From NCBI RefSeq assembly GCF_029892565.1, contig NZ_JARXVH010000023.1, positions 61,855 to 125,854 on the forward strand: a stretch of DNA of 64,000 nucleotides. The letters are read 5' to 3'. Positions 9,434 to 17,623 of this stretch are shown piece after piece. Position 1 is the first letter of the stretch. Each line of letters starts with the position of its first letter. The position numbers were made by a program, and so were the translations under genes. This stretch comes from Streptomyces pseudovenezuelae. GTDB lineage: Bacteria; Actinomycetota; Actinomycetes; Streptomycetales; Streptomycetaceae. The notes below the pieces were generated by a model that saw only the letters and a list, made by a program, of their open reading frames with translations, did not search any database and was not told the DNA's origin.

Positions 9434-10579
9434 ATGGACCCACACGGCCCCATAGCCCAGCGCTTCCCCCTCATTTCCCGATTCCGACCCGCCTGCCTGC
9501 CCTTCCCCCAACGTGTCAACGCCTTGGTCGAACTCTCCGACGCCGCCGCGGCCAAAACGGACCAGGGCCTCGCATCCTCGGTCTACAACCAGGCCGCGCT
9601 CCTCGCCTCTGACCTCGGACTTCCCGACCTCGCACGACAGTGGTGCCATCAACACGCCGCCGCCTACCTCCACACTGCGCCCCTCCCGGCAATGACCGCG
9701 ATCCGGGCGCTCGAACCAGTGGTCAACCTCGCCCGCCTCCACATCCGTGCAAGCAACGCCGACAACGGCCGGCACCTCCTGCTCACGCTCTACAAGGCCG
9801 TCAGCGACGGCGCAGGCGCCCAACTCGAAGGCATCCGTATACCCGCCGAGCTCACCGCCAGCGACGCCGACCGCCACAAAGTGCGGGCGTGGCTGTGGCG
9901 AGTGATCCTGGCCGACGGCACCCGAACCCTGACCACTGCAGGACGCTGGGACGATGCCTTAGCCCACATCCAGGAGCACAACGGCCTCGGACAGCGAATG
10001 CTCGACGGCCGGCAGGTCGCTGTGCTCGCGACCCTCGGCCGCGACCCGGCGGAAGCTGCCCACATCGTGGCGCAGACAGCGCACGGCGAACCCTGGGAAA
10101 ATGCCGTCACCTCCTGCCTGGCGGTGATGTGTCGCCAGCTCGCGCACCGCCCCGTCGACGCCCTGCTCTCCGAATTGGCGGACACCTACATCCAACGCCA
10201 GCCCGACCCCGGCACAACCGTCTTCGACACCCGGCTTGGCCTGACCATCCTGGATCTCCACGACCAGCCCACGGATCCTGCAGCACGCCGCGTAGCCGAG
10301 GAACTGCACCGCCGAGGCATCGACGCGACCGACGGCTACGCCGCCCGCGAGTGCCTGGCCGACTCCCGCTTCACCAACCTGGTGTCCACGAAGACGCCTG
10401 TGTCCGATGCTCTGGCCCGACCCCGCCCAGCTCGTCGAGATCCGCGAAAACCTCGTCGCCCGCATCGCCGAGGTCGAACGCGAAGGATGGCTCGGGGAAG
10501 TCGAAGGACTTCGTATCAGTCTCGCCGGAGCCGAGGACAAGCTCGCCCAACTCAACAGGCGGTGCGCAACCGGCATTGA
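9434..10579 (+). CDS. Hypothetical helical-repeat protein next to the lanthipeptide locus, with aberrant C-terminus
   Basis: The start is taken at the ATG at 9434, just after GGGGAG; an upstream in-frame start at 9368 has no such site. Residues about 30-320 are helical and TPR-like (NQAALLASDLGLPDLARQWC, RWDDALAHIQEHNGLGQRM). I do not recognise a catalytic motif. From about base 10385 the frame becomes arginine- and proline-rich because it reads out of frame through an integrase fragment. The true protein probably ended near there, so the last 65 or so residues are spurious. It may be an accessory or regulatory protein for the lanthipeptide genes, by position only. Confidence 0.6.
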   Translation: MDPHGPIAQRFPLISRFRPACLPFPQRVNALVELSDAAAAKTDQGLASSVYNQAALLASDLGLPDLARQWCHQHAAAYLHTAPLPAMTAIRALEPVVNLARLHIRASNADNGRHLLLTLYKAVSDGAGAQLEGIRIPAELTASDADRHKVRAWLWRVILADGTRTLTTAGRWDDALAHIQEHNGLGQRMLDGRQVAVLATLGRDPAEAAHIVAQTAHGEPWENAVTSCLAVMCRQLAHRPVDALLSELADTYIQRQPDPGTTVFDTRLGLTILDLHDQPTDPAARRVAEELHRRGIDATDGYAARECLADSRFTNLVSTKTPVSDALARPRPARRDPRKPRRPHRRGRTRRMARGSRRTSYQSRRSRGQARPTQQAVRNRH

Positions 10580-10646
10580 TGTCGACCTTGGCATGCCATC
10601 CTTCGCGAAGACCACAGCTCGCACAACTCTCGGAGACCGCTCTTGA
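10392..10646 (+). pseudogene. Integrase C-terminal tail fragment
   Basis: The frame containing CPMLWPDPAQLVEIR and REGWLGEVEGLRISLAGAE resembles the charged C-terminal tail of Streptomyces tyrosine recombinases, from memory of that family. No catalytic R-H-R-Y core is present. The fragment stops with TTGA overlapping the next gene. Confidence 0.5.
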
Positions 10647-11149
10647 TCGTTCTCGATACGAATCAGCTTGAACATGCAGCATTCCCGCATGGTGCTGTGC
10701 TGGGCATGCTTCGCAAAATTGCTGAGCTACAGCAACAAAGATTGGCGATTCCGGAGATGGTCGTAGTGGAGCATGTCGCTCACTACCGACATCGAGTGGA
10801 GCAGGCTCTCACTACGGCTCGCAAGGCACTTGCCACCCTCGATAAGGCATTCGACCAAGACCTATTGTCTCACGTTGAGGCGCTTTCTGCCGAGGTAGCC
10901 GCTGAAAAGCATCAGGTGGCCCTCGGTAAGAGTTTCGATATCTTGCCAACTCCTTCCGGAGCCGCCGAGGAAGCTCTACGCCGAGAAGCAAACAGGATCG
11001 CGCCAGCTGAACAAGCCTGGGAGGTCGGTAACGGGAAATCAATGAAGGCCCGTGGTGCCAGGGACGTCACAATCTGGCTCACACTCCTGGAATGCGCACG
11101 CTCGACTGATGCCCCATTCCGTCCACCGGCGTCAAGGCCGTCGTGCTGA
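10643..11149 (+). CDS. PIN-like domain protein, probably truncated at its C-terminus
   Basis: The protein begins MIVLDTNQLEH, the first Asp strand of a PIN-like nuclease. It continues with a charged helical region and a KARGARDVTIWLTLLE segment, typical of DUF4935-type PIN-like proteins. The last 20 or so residues (after ECARSTDAPF) are odd, and the expected final Asp-containing strand is missing. Third-position base use is visibly poorer in G+C than in its neighbours, which suggests recent acquisition. A TTG start overlaps the upstream stop (TTGA). Confidence 0.55.
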   Translation: MIVLDTNQLEHAAFPHGAVLGMLRKIAELQQQRLAIPEMVVVEHVAHYRHRVEQALTTARKALATLDKAFDQDLLSHVEALSAEVAAEKHQVALGKSFDILPTPSGAAEEALRREANRIAPAEQAWEVGNGKSMKARGARDVTIWLTLLECARSTDAPFRPPASRPSC

Positions 11150-11353
11150 CCGTCACCGTCACCGGCACCACCGGCAGCGGCTACCTCACCGCCTGGGCCG
11201 ACGGCGGCAGCCGTCCGACGGCCTCCAACCTGGGTGAAGGGCAAGACGATCGCCAACCAGGTGATCGTGCCGGTCGGCTCCGACGGCAAGGTCGATTTCT
11301 ACGCCGGCAGCACCACCCAGGTGATCGCGGACGTGGCCGGCTACATCAGCTGA
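11128..11353 (+). pseudogene. C-terminal fragment of a secreted cell-surface protein, frameshifted
   Basis: Two pieces in different frames, GVKAVVLTVTVTGTTGSGYLTAW followed by VKGKTIANQVIVPVGSDGKVDF and ending DVAGYIS-stop, match the roughly 80-residue beta-rich C-terminal domain common in Streptomyces secreted proteins. The frame changes near base 11228. The fused 5' end belongs to the PIN-like gene, so the piece arrived by recombination. Confidence 0.55.
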
Positions 11354-11354
11354 C

Positions 11355-11429
11355 GCCTACCGACGACACACCCACAAACCCCGCCGACCACGGGGGTCGG
11401 CGGGGTTTGTGGGTGTGTCGTCGGTAGGC
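11355..11429. terminator. 75-nt perfect hairpin, bidirectional terminator
   Basis: A 35-bp perfect inverted repeat (outer end GCCTACCGACGACACACCCA) with a 5-base loop ACGGG lies right after the secreted-protein stop. It separates the lanthipeptide side from the catabolic side. Confidence 0.85.
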
Positions 11430-11634
11430 CACTGGCGAACACGCCGTCCTCCGCATGGCGAGGCGTCCGGCCAGCGGCACGGCCCACTTCCACCCGTCCT
11501 CGCCCCGTCCTCGCCCCGTCCCCGTCTTCTTCCCTCTGCGCGGCGTCCCATCGGGGCGACAGGCCCAGTTCCATGCGGCGTTCCTGCTCATAGGGCAGTG
11601 GTTCGCCGATGGTCGGCAAACAGACCCCTAGGCG

Positions 11635-11652
11635 ACTGAGCTGAATTCAGTT
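11635..11652. promoter_or_regulatory. CTGAAYTCAG-type operator box 1
   Basis: ACTGAGCTGAATTCAGTT contains the perfect palindrome CTGAATTCAG, 34 bases before the hydrolase start. It is one of nine related boxes in the catabolic locus. Confidence 0.65.
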
Positions 11653-11685
11653 AAAGTTCTGGCGCACTGGACGAGGAGGTCACAG

Positions 11686-12381
11686 ATGTCGTTCGTTTTG
11701 ATCCATGGAGCCGGCTTCGGCGCGGACTGCTGGGACGAGCTGATTCCGTATTTGGCTGCGGAAACGCTGGCGGTCGACCTTCCAGGCCGTGGAACGAGGG
11801 CCGGAGTCCCCCTTGGCACGGTCACTCTCGCGGACTGTGCCGATGCGGTCCGGGAGGACGTCGAGGCGAAGGATCTGCGGGACGTGGTGCTGATAGGCCA
11901 TTCCTTCGCGGGAGTCACGGTGCCGCGCGTCCTGGAGCTCATTCCCGAACGGATCCGTCAGGTCGTCCTCGTGTCGGCCGTCGTCCCACCTGACGGATCG
12001 CGGGTGCTCGACGAGATCGATCCCGGCGTGCGGCATCTGGTCGAGCAGTCCATCTCCGGCGGGATCTACCACCAGACCCGCGAGGGCGCCGCCGCGATGC
12101 TGTGCAACGACATGGACGAGGCGACCGCCGCGTCCGCTCTGGACCGACTGGCCGAGGAGTCGGCCGCCGTGCTGACCGAGCCCGTGGACCTGAGCGGCTA
12201 CCGGCGGGAGATCCCCCGAACCTACGTTCACCTCACCCGGGATCAGTGCTACGTGGAGGAACTCCAGCAGCGATCCATCGCGCTGCTCCGGCCCGAGGTC
12301 ATCGATCTCGACACCGGTCACATGGCAATGATCAGCGCACCCGAAAAGCTCGCCGCCGTCCTCAACGCCGTTCACGGCTGA
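11686..12381 (+). CDS. Alpha/beta hydrolase (esterase-like)
   Basis: A 231-residue alpha/beta hydrolase. The oxyanion-hole start is FVLIHGAGFG. The nucleophile elbow GHSFAG is at about residues 75-80. The catalytic His is in DTGHMAM, near residue 210. The length fits the small salicylate-esterase/MenH-like type. It follows operator box 1 and a GGAGG site. In the catabolic context it could open an ester or lactone and release the alcohol or acid used by the pathway; that role is inferred. Confidence 0.85.
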   Translation: MSFVLIHGAGFGADCWDELIPYLAAETLAVDLPGRGTRAGVPLGTVTLADCADAVREDVEAKDLRDVVLIGHSFAGVTVPRVLELIPERIRQVVLVSAVVPPDGSRVLDEIDPGVRHLVEQSISGGIYHQTREGAAAMLCNDMDEATAASALDRLAEESAAVLTEPVDLSGYRREIPRTYVHLTRDQCYVEELQQRSIALLRPEVIDLDTGHMAMISAPEKLAAVLNAVHG

Positions 12382-12539
12382 TCACGGCCGGACCTGTCCG
12401 CCGCCCCGGACACCCCGGTGCGGCGGACAGCCCCGGAATGGGCACGGTCCGTCCTTGACGCCCAAGGCGATGACCACGTCCGCGGCCGTCCCCGGTGTCG
12501 GCCGTCCCCGGCGATCGCCGGTCGGCGGCGGATCAGGCA

Positions 12540-13223
12540 TTACTCCGGCTCGTCCCCGTTCCGAGTGCCGCTGTGAGGCAGCGCGCCCACCATCCGCAGC
12601 GCGGTGTCGCCGTACTGGTAGGCGAGTTGGTCGACGGAGAACTCACCGCCCTCGTGGAACCAGCTGGAGACGCCGATGCCCATGTCGAGGATCGAGTACG
12701 AGGCGATGCGGGTCGACTGCACGTGGAAGGTGCCCTCGGCGGCGCCCTGCTCGATGAGTTCGCGGAAGCGGCGCTCGTAGTCACTGCGGCGGCCGAGCAC
12801 TCGGTCCTGGTCGGGCTGCTCCAGGCTGCCGATCTCGCGGTTGCCGACGAAGGCCTCGAGACGGTGGCGGGCGTGGTAGCGAATGTGCGCCTCCACGGAG
12901 CGGCGCAACCGTTCCCGGACGTCGTCGGCGCCCGCGACGGCGACGATGTTGTCGGCGATGAGCTGTTCCATGGTGCCGATCATGATCTCGGCCAGCAACT
13001 CCTGCTTGGAAGCGACGTGCTTGTAGAGGCTCGGGCCGCGGATGCCTACGGCGGCCCCGATGTCGGCCATGGTGGTGGACCGGTAGCCCTGTGCGGCGAA
13101 CAGCAGCAGCGCGGCCTGCCGGATCGCCGACCGGCGGTCGGCGACGGGCGTGCCCTCCGGCTGTGCCGGCCGGTACGGCCGCTCGTACGACGCGGCGTGC
13201 GAGCCGCCTTGGACTGAGCTCAT
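12540..13223 (-). CDS. TetR-family regulator, KstR2-like
   Basis: A 227-residue protein with an N-terminal HTH: FAAQGYRSTTMADIGAAVGIRGPSLYKHVASKQELL, about residues 43-78. The ligand-binding half (WFHEGGEFSVDQLAYQY near the C-terminus) resembles KstR2-type regulators of acyl-CoA catabolism. It is transcribed divergently from the acyl-CoA dehydrogenase at 13358. The shared intergenic region holds a GGCTAATG inverted pair that is the likely operator. Expected ligand: an acyl-CoA intermediate (inference). Confidence 0.85.
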   Translation of the reverse strand: MSSVQGGSHAASYERPYRPAQPEGTPVADRRSAIRQAALLLFAAQGYRSTTMADIGAAVGIRGPSLYKHVASKQELLAEIMIGTMEQLIADNIVAVAGADDVRERLRRSVEAHIRYHARHRLEAFVGNREIGSLEQPDQDRVLGRRSDYERRFRELIEQGAAEGTFHVQSTRIASYSILDMGIGVSSWFHEGGEFSVDQLAYQYGDTALRMVGALPHSGTRNGDEPE

Positions 13224-13243
13224 ACGAACTCCCGAAACTATCG

Positions 13244-13332
13244 ATCATTAGCCCGAGTGCGTCTACCGGTACTGCAACTATATCCAGCACTCTTGACATG
13301 CGAACCTCTTCGCCCTTCTGATGGCTAATGGT
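13244..13332. promoter_or_regulatory. Divergent promoter region with GGCTAATG inverted boxes
   Basis: ATCATTAGCC (13244-13253) and GGCTAATGGT (13323-13332) are inverted copies flanking the divergent start region of the TetR gene and the dehydrogenase. A TTGACA hexamer lies at 13293-13298 toward the dehydrogenase; no good -10 was identified. The boxes differ from the CTGAAYTCAG family and probably serve the adjacent TetR protein. Confidence 0.5.
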
Positions 13333-13357
13333 CAGTAGCCAAGCTCGGGGAGTGGAC

Positions 13358-14560
13358 ATGCCCATCGGGTTCGAGATCGACGAGAGGGTCGCCGCCATCA
13401 CGCGGCGCACCTCGGAGTTCGTACGGAACGTGGTGATACCCGAGGAGCAGGCGTGTGACGGGAACGTCCACGCCGGACCGGAGCCGCTGCGCCGCCGGCT
13501 TCAGCGGGCAGCCCGCGATGCGGGGGTCTTCGCACCGCACATCGGCGCGGAGTGGGGCGGGCTCGGGCTCGACCTGTGCGGCCAGGCAGTCGTCTTCGAA
13601 GCGGCCGGGTACTCGCTGCTGGGACCGCTGGCGCTCAACTGCGCGGCGCCCGACGAGGGCAACACCCATCTGCTCGAAGTGGTGGCCACCGAGGAGCAGA
13701 AGGAGCGCTATCTGGGGCCGTTGGCCGCCGGGGAGGTCCGGTCCTGCTTCGCGATGACTGAGCCGGCGCCCGGCGCCGGATCCGACCCGCGCGCCCTGGC
13801 CACGACTGCGACCAAGGTCGACGGCGGCTGGCGGATCGACGGACGGAAGTGGTTCATCAGCGGCGCCGACGGGGCGGCCTTCGCCATCTGCATGGCCCGC
13901 ACCAGTGGCGGCCCCGGCGACGCGGGCGGCGCGACGATGTTTCTCGTCGACGCCGACAATCCGGGAATGAAGATCGTCCGCAACATCGACACTCTGGACC
14001 AGGGTCTGTTCGGCGGGCACAGCGAGATTGCCTTCGAGGGCTGCGAAGTCGGCGACAGCGCCGTCCTGGGCGAGGTGGACCAGGGATTCAGGTACGCGCA
14101 GGTGCGCCTCGGGCCCGCCCGGATGACGCACTGCATGCGCTGGCTCGGCGTAGCGCGGCGCGCGCAGGACATCGCCCTGGAGCGCGCGACGGATCGTTCA
14201 GCCTTCGGCAAACCGCTGGCCGAACTCGGCATGGTACAGCAACTGTTGGCCGATTCCGAGATCGACATCGAGACCGGCCGTGCGGTGCTGTGGCGGGCCT
14301 GCTGGGAACTGGACCAGGGCCGCTCGGCCGCCCAGCACACCTCGATCGCCAAGACATACGTCTCCGAGGCAGTCAACCGGGTGGTCGACCGGTCCGTGCA
14401 GGTGTGCGGCGCGCTCGGCATCTCGGGGGACGCCCCGCTGTCCCGGCTGTACCGGGAGGTGCGCCCGTTCCGGATCTACGACGGTCCTTCCGAGACCCAC
14501 CGGTGGGCCATCGCCAAGCGTGCGGTACGGGCGGCGCGGGAGCGGGTGGCCGCACAGTGA
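13358..14560 (+). CDS. Acyl-CoA dehydrogenase
   Basis: About 400 residues. The ATG at 13358 is preferred over 13328 because GGGGAG lies just before it and the operator box would otherwise be inside the gene. The FAD/substrate signature CFAMTEPAPGAGSD is present, as are QVCGALGISGDAPLSRLYREVRPF and DGPSETHRW near the end. It oxidises an acyl-CoA to the 2,3-enoyl-CoA, passing electrons to ETF. It overlaps the next gene by 4 bases (GTGA), forming an ACAD-APH-SDR operon. Confidence 0.9.
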   Translation: MPIGFEIDERVAAITRRTSEFVRNVVIPEEQACDGNVHAGPEPLRRRLQRAARDAGVFAPHIGAEWGGLGLDLCGQAVVFEAAGYSLLGPLALNCAAPDEGNTHLLEVVATEEQKERYLGPLAAGEVRSCFAMTEPAPGAGSDPRALATTATKVDGGWRIDGRKWFISGADGAAFAICMARTSGGPGDAGGATMFLVDADNPGMKIVRNIDTLDQGLFGGHSEIAFEGCEVGDSAVLGEVDQGFRYAQVRLGPARMTHCMRWLGVARRAQDIALERATDRSAFGKPLAELGMVQQLLADSEIDIETGRAVLWRACWELDQGRSAAQHTSIAKTYVSEAVNRVVDRSVQVCGALGISGDAPLSRLYREVRPFRIYDGPSETHRWAIAKRAVRAARERVAAQ

Positions 14561-15585
14561 CCGCATCCGAGGCTGCCGTGGTCGGCGTCGACGTGCCCGC
14601 ACTACAGCGGTACTTCGACCACCATGTCCCCGAGTGCGCCGGCCCGTTGAGGATCCAGCTGCTCCAGGGCGGGCGCTCCAACTTGACGTACGAGGTGACC
14701 GACGGGACGCACCGGTGGGTGTTGCGTCGGCCCCCGCTGGGGGTGCTGACCCCCACGGCGCACGACATGGACCGCGAGTACCGCGTCGTCGCCGCCCTCG
14801 GCGGCACCGGGGTGCCGGTCGCGCGCGCCGTGCTGTCGTGCCAGGACCCGGAGGTGATCGGCGCGCCGTTCTGCGTCGTCGACTTCGTGGAGGGGACGGT
14901 GCTGCGCGACGGCGACGACGCTGCCGTACTGCCGCCCGGCGAGGCACGACGGGCCGCCGACGCGCTCGTGGACGCCCTGGTGGCACTCCACTCGATCGAC
15001 GCCTGCGACGTCGGGCTCGGCGACTTCGGCCGGCCGGACGGCTATCTGGAGCGTCAGGTGAGGCGCTGGCGCGGGCAGTGGGAGAAGGTCGCCACGCGTT
15101 CGCTGCCCGACGTCGACGAGCTGCACGGCAGGCTCGCCCGCGCCGTGCCCGTGAGCGGCGCTCCGGCGATCGTGCACGGCGACTACCGCCTGGACAACAC
15201 CATCCTGGCGCCCGACGGCTTCGGCCGGATCGCGGCGATCGTCGACTGGGAGATGGCCACGCTCGGTGATCCTCTCGCCGATCTCGGGATGCTCCTCATG
15301 TACTGGGATCCGACCTGCGAGCCGGTCCTGGCGGCGCGCCACGTCCCGACGGCCAACCCCGGCTTTCCCGCGGGCCCCGAACTGGCCGAGCGGTATGCCG
15401 CGCAGTCCGGCCGCACCCTCGACGCCCTGCCTTACTACCAGGCCCTGGGCTGTTTCAAGCTTGCCGTCATCGCGGAGGGCATCCACGCCCGCTACCTCGC
15501 GGGACAGACCGTGGGCACCGGATTCGAGCGAGTCGGGTCCGCGGTCCCCGCGTTGCTGCGCTCGGGATTGGAGCTGCTGCCATGA
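14557..15585 (+). CDS. APH-fold phosphotransferase paired with an acyl-CoA dehydrogenase
   Basis: A 342-residue aminoglycoside-phosphotransferase-fold protein from a GTG overlapping the dehydrogenase stop. The Brenner-type loop IVHGDYRLDNTIL and the metal-binding IVDWEMATLGDPLADLG are both intact. Such proteins accompany acyl-CoA dehydrogenases in actinobacteria, and fused versions occur in eukaryotic ACAD10/11, where they phosphorylate hydroxyacyl-CoA so that the next step can eliminate phosphate. A similar role on a 3- or 4-hydroxyacyl-CoA is a reasonable inference here. Confidence 0.85.
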   Translation: MTASEAAVVGVDVPALQRYFDHHVPECAGPLRIQLLQGGRSNLTYEVTDGTHRWVLRRPPLGVLTPTAHDMDREYRVVAALGGTGVPVARAVLSCQDPEVIGAPFCVVDFVEGTVLRDGDDAAVLPPGEARRAADALVDALVALHSIDACDVGLGDFGRPDGYLERQVRRWRGQWEKVATRSLPDVDELHGRLARAVPVSGAPAIVHGDYRLDNTILAPDGFGRIAAIVDWEMATLGDPLADLGMLLMYWDPTCEPVLAARHVPTANPGFPAGPELAERYAAQSGRTLDALPYYQALGCFKLAVIAEGIHARYLAGQTVGTGFERVGSAVPALLRSGLELLP

Positions 15586-16373
15586 CCGCGCACACGCCGA
15601 ACCGAGGAGAGCCCGTGGGAGACCGACTGTCCGGACAGATCGCCCTGGTCACCGGTGCGACCGGCGGCATTGGACATGCCGTCTCGCACCGGCTCGCCGC
15701 GGAGGGCGCGACGGTGGTGGTGACGGACGTGGACGCCGGTCGCTGCGACGACCTGGCAAAGGAGCTGACGGGTGACGGGGCGCGGGCGCTCGGCCTCGCG
15801 CTGGACGTCAGCGACGAGGAGGCGTGGCGCGGCGCGGTCGAGCGGGTGGTCGCCGAGCTGGGTGGCCTGTCGGTGCTGGTCAACAATGCGGGCATCGCCG
15901 AGGTGCGGACGGTTGAGACGGAGACCCAGGAGTCATGGGACAAGGTCATCGCGGTCACCCAGAGCGGTGTGTGGCTCGGCATGAAGCACGGCGGTCCCGC
16001 GATCGAACGCTCCGGCGGCGGCTCGATCGTCAACATCGCGTCGATCTTCGGTACCGTCGGCGGCTTCGGCAGCCAGTTCTCGTACCACGCCGCGAAAGGT
16101 GCGGTCCGCCTGATGACGAAGAACGCGGCACTTCACTGGGCCACGCGCGGCGTCCGCGTCAACTCGATCCACCCCGGTTTCATCGAAACGCCTCTCTCCC
16201 GGGAACTGTGGCGGGGCACGCCCCGGCACACCGCCATGGTCGAGGGCACCCCGATGGGGCGGCTGGGCAGGCCCGACGAGGTCGCGGGCGCGGTGGCGTT
16301 CCTGGCCTCCCAGGACGCGACCTTCATCACGGGATCCGAGCTGTACGTGGACGGCGGCTGGACGGCCCGCTGA
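15582..16373 (+). CDS. Short-chain dehydrogenase/reductase
   Basis: A 263-residue classical SDR. The Rossmann motif is TGATGGIG (about residues 26-33), followed by NNAG near residue 95, a catalytic Ser segment (IVNIASIFG) and YHAAK. It is joined to the upstream gene by an ATGA overlap. Likely oxidises a hydroxyacyl-CoA or an alcohol intermediate with NAD(P). Confidence 0.9.
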   Translation: MTAHTPNRGEPVGDRLSGQIALVTGATGGIGHAVSHRLAAEGATVVVTDVDAGRCDDLAKELTGDGARALGLALDVSDEEAWRGAVERVVAELGGLSVLVNNAGIAEVRTVETETQESWDKVIAVTQSGVWLGMKHGGPAIERSGGGSIVNIASIFGTVGGFGSQFSYHAAKGAVRLMTKNAALHWATRGVRVNSIHPGFIETPLSRELWRGTPRHTAMVEGTPMGRLGRPDEVAGAVAFLASQDATFITGSELYVDGGWTAR

Positions 16374-16480
16374 CGAGATCCCCTGCCAAAGTCCGCCAAC
16401 AAGCTCCGCTGACAAGGTCTGCTGACAAGGAAGGAGGGGCGCGGCGATGGCCGAGCCCCTCCCCCTGTGCACGTGCCGTG

Positions 16481-17521
16481 TCAGCGCACGCGCGTGTACT
16501 GGTTCACCCCGCCCACGAACGCCACCGTGGCGCGTCCGCGCAGCACCAGGACGTCCAGGTGGGCCGCCGTCTCGTTCACGGCGAGCATCTGGTTGAAGGC
16601 GTTGAGGTCGCCGAACGGCACCTCGCGGCGCGTCCAGCCCAGCTCGCGCGCCACCGCGTGCGCGTCGAGGGTCTCCTCGCCCAGCGCCGTCAGGCTCTTG
16701 GCCAGCCGGTCGTCGTGGTGGGTGAGCAGTTCGGCGACGCGGGTGTGGGCGCTGTCGGTGACCGGCCCGTGCGCGGGCAGCAGACGGGTGTCGGCGTACC
16801 GCGTCATCAGCCGCAGCGAGTCCAGGTAGTCGGCGAGGGGGCGCCCGCCGGCTTCGGTCAGCTCGAAGCCGATGGACGGGGTGATGTGCGGAAGGACGTG
16901 GTCACCGGCGAACAGCAGTCCGCGCTGTTCGTCCAGGTAGACCACATGTCCCTTGGTGTGCCCGGGAGTCGGTACGACGCGCAGCTCGTGGTCGCCGAAG
17001 CGGAGCGTTTCGGCGCCGAGCCACTGGTCGGGGGCCTCCCACACGCTCGGGTCGTAGCCGCCGTGGTCCATCATCGTGATCCGGTCGGCGAGTTCGGCCG
17101 CCCCTGCCCTGCGCAGCGTCTCCAGCGAGCCGGCGGGTTCGTCGCTGCGCAGCCGCTCGAGCATCTCCAGACCCGGCCGCTCGCCCGCGCCCAGGTAGAC
17201 CCGTGAGCCCAGCAGCCGGCGCAGCTCCACGGCGTTGGTGTAGTGGTCACGGTGGATGTGGGTGACCAGGATGTGGCTGATGTCGCCGAGGTCGCGCCCG
17301 ATGGCGACCAGCGCCTCCTCGAGTGCCTTGCGCGCCTCGGGTATCGCCCAGCCCCCGTCGATCATGACGATGCCGTTGTCCTCCGCGAGGTTCTCCAGCA
17401 GATAGACGTTGACTGCGTGCAGGCCGTCGTGGGGCAGTGGCAGGGGAACGCGGTGGACTCCGGGCTGGACGGTCTGGACTCCGGCTGCGGCCCATGGGCC
17501 CTGGTCGAACCGCGCTGTCAT
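16481..17521 (-). CDS. Metallo-beta-lactamase-fold hydrolase
   Basis: A 346-residue MBL-fold protein with the metal motif THIHRDHYTNA, a later PGHTKGHVV, and GDHVLPH. A helical C-terminal part (LTHHDDRLAKSL) resembles LACTB2/glyoxalase-II-like hydrolases. In acyl-CoA clusters such proteins often act as thioesterases or lactonases. The substrate cannot be told. It is convergent with the SDR at 15582. Confidence 0.85.
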   Translation of the reverse strand: MTARFDQGPWAAAGVQTVQPGVHRVPLPLPHDGLHAVNVYLLENLAEDNGIVMIDGGWAIPEARKALEEALVAIGRDLGDISHILVTHIHRDHYTNAVELRRLLGSRVYLGAGERPGLEMLERLRSDEPAGSLETLRRAGAAELADRITMMDHGGYDPSVWEAPDQWLGAETLRFGDHELRVVPTPGHTKGHVVYLDEQRGLLFAGDHVLPHITPSIGFELTEAGGRPLADYLDSLRLMTRYADTRLLPAHGPVTDSAHTRVAELLTHHDDRLAKSLTALGEETLDAHAVARELGWTRREVPFGDLNAFNQMLAVNETAAHLDVLVLRGRATVAFVGGVNQYTRVR

Positions 17522-17623
17522 GATTCTCCAATGCTTCTGTTTCGCTGGGAACCGGGCCCGGCGGGGTGCGCGGGGGTGCGACCCCGCCGGGTCTGTCCTC
17601 TCATCAAGCCAGATCGCCTCTGA

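Noticed and set aside
13214..13230. ACTGAGCTCAT near the TetR start as a tenth regulon box
   Set aside because: It overlaps the coding start of that TetR gene and lacks the CTGAAYTCAG core.
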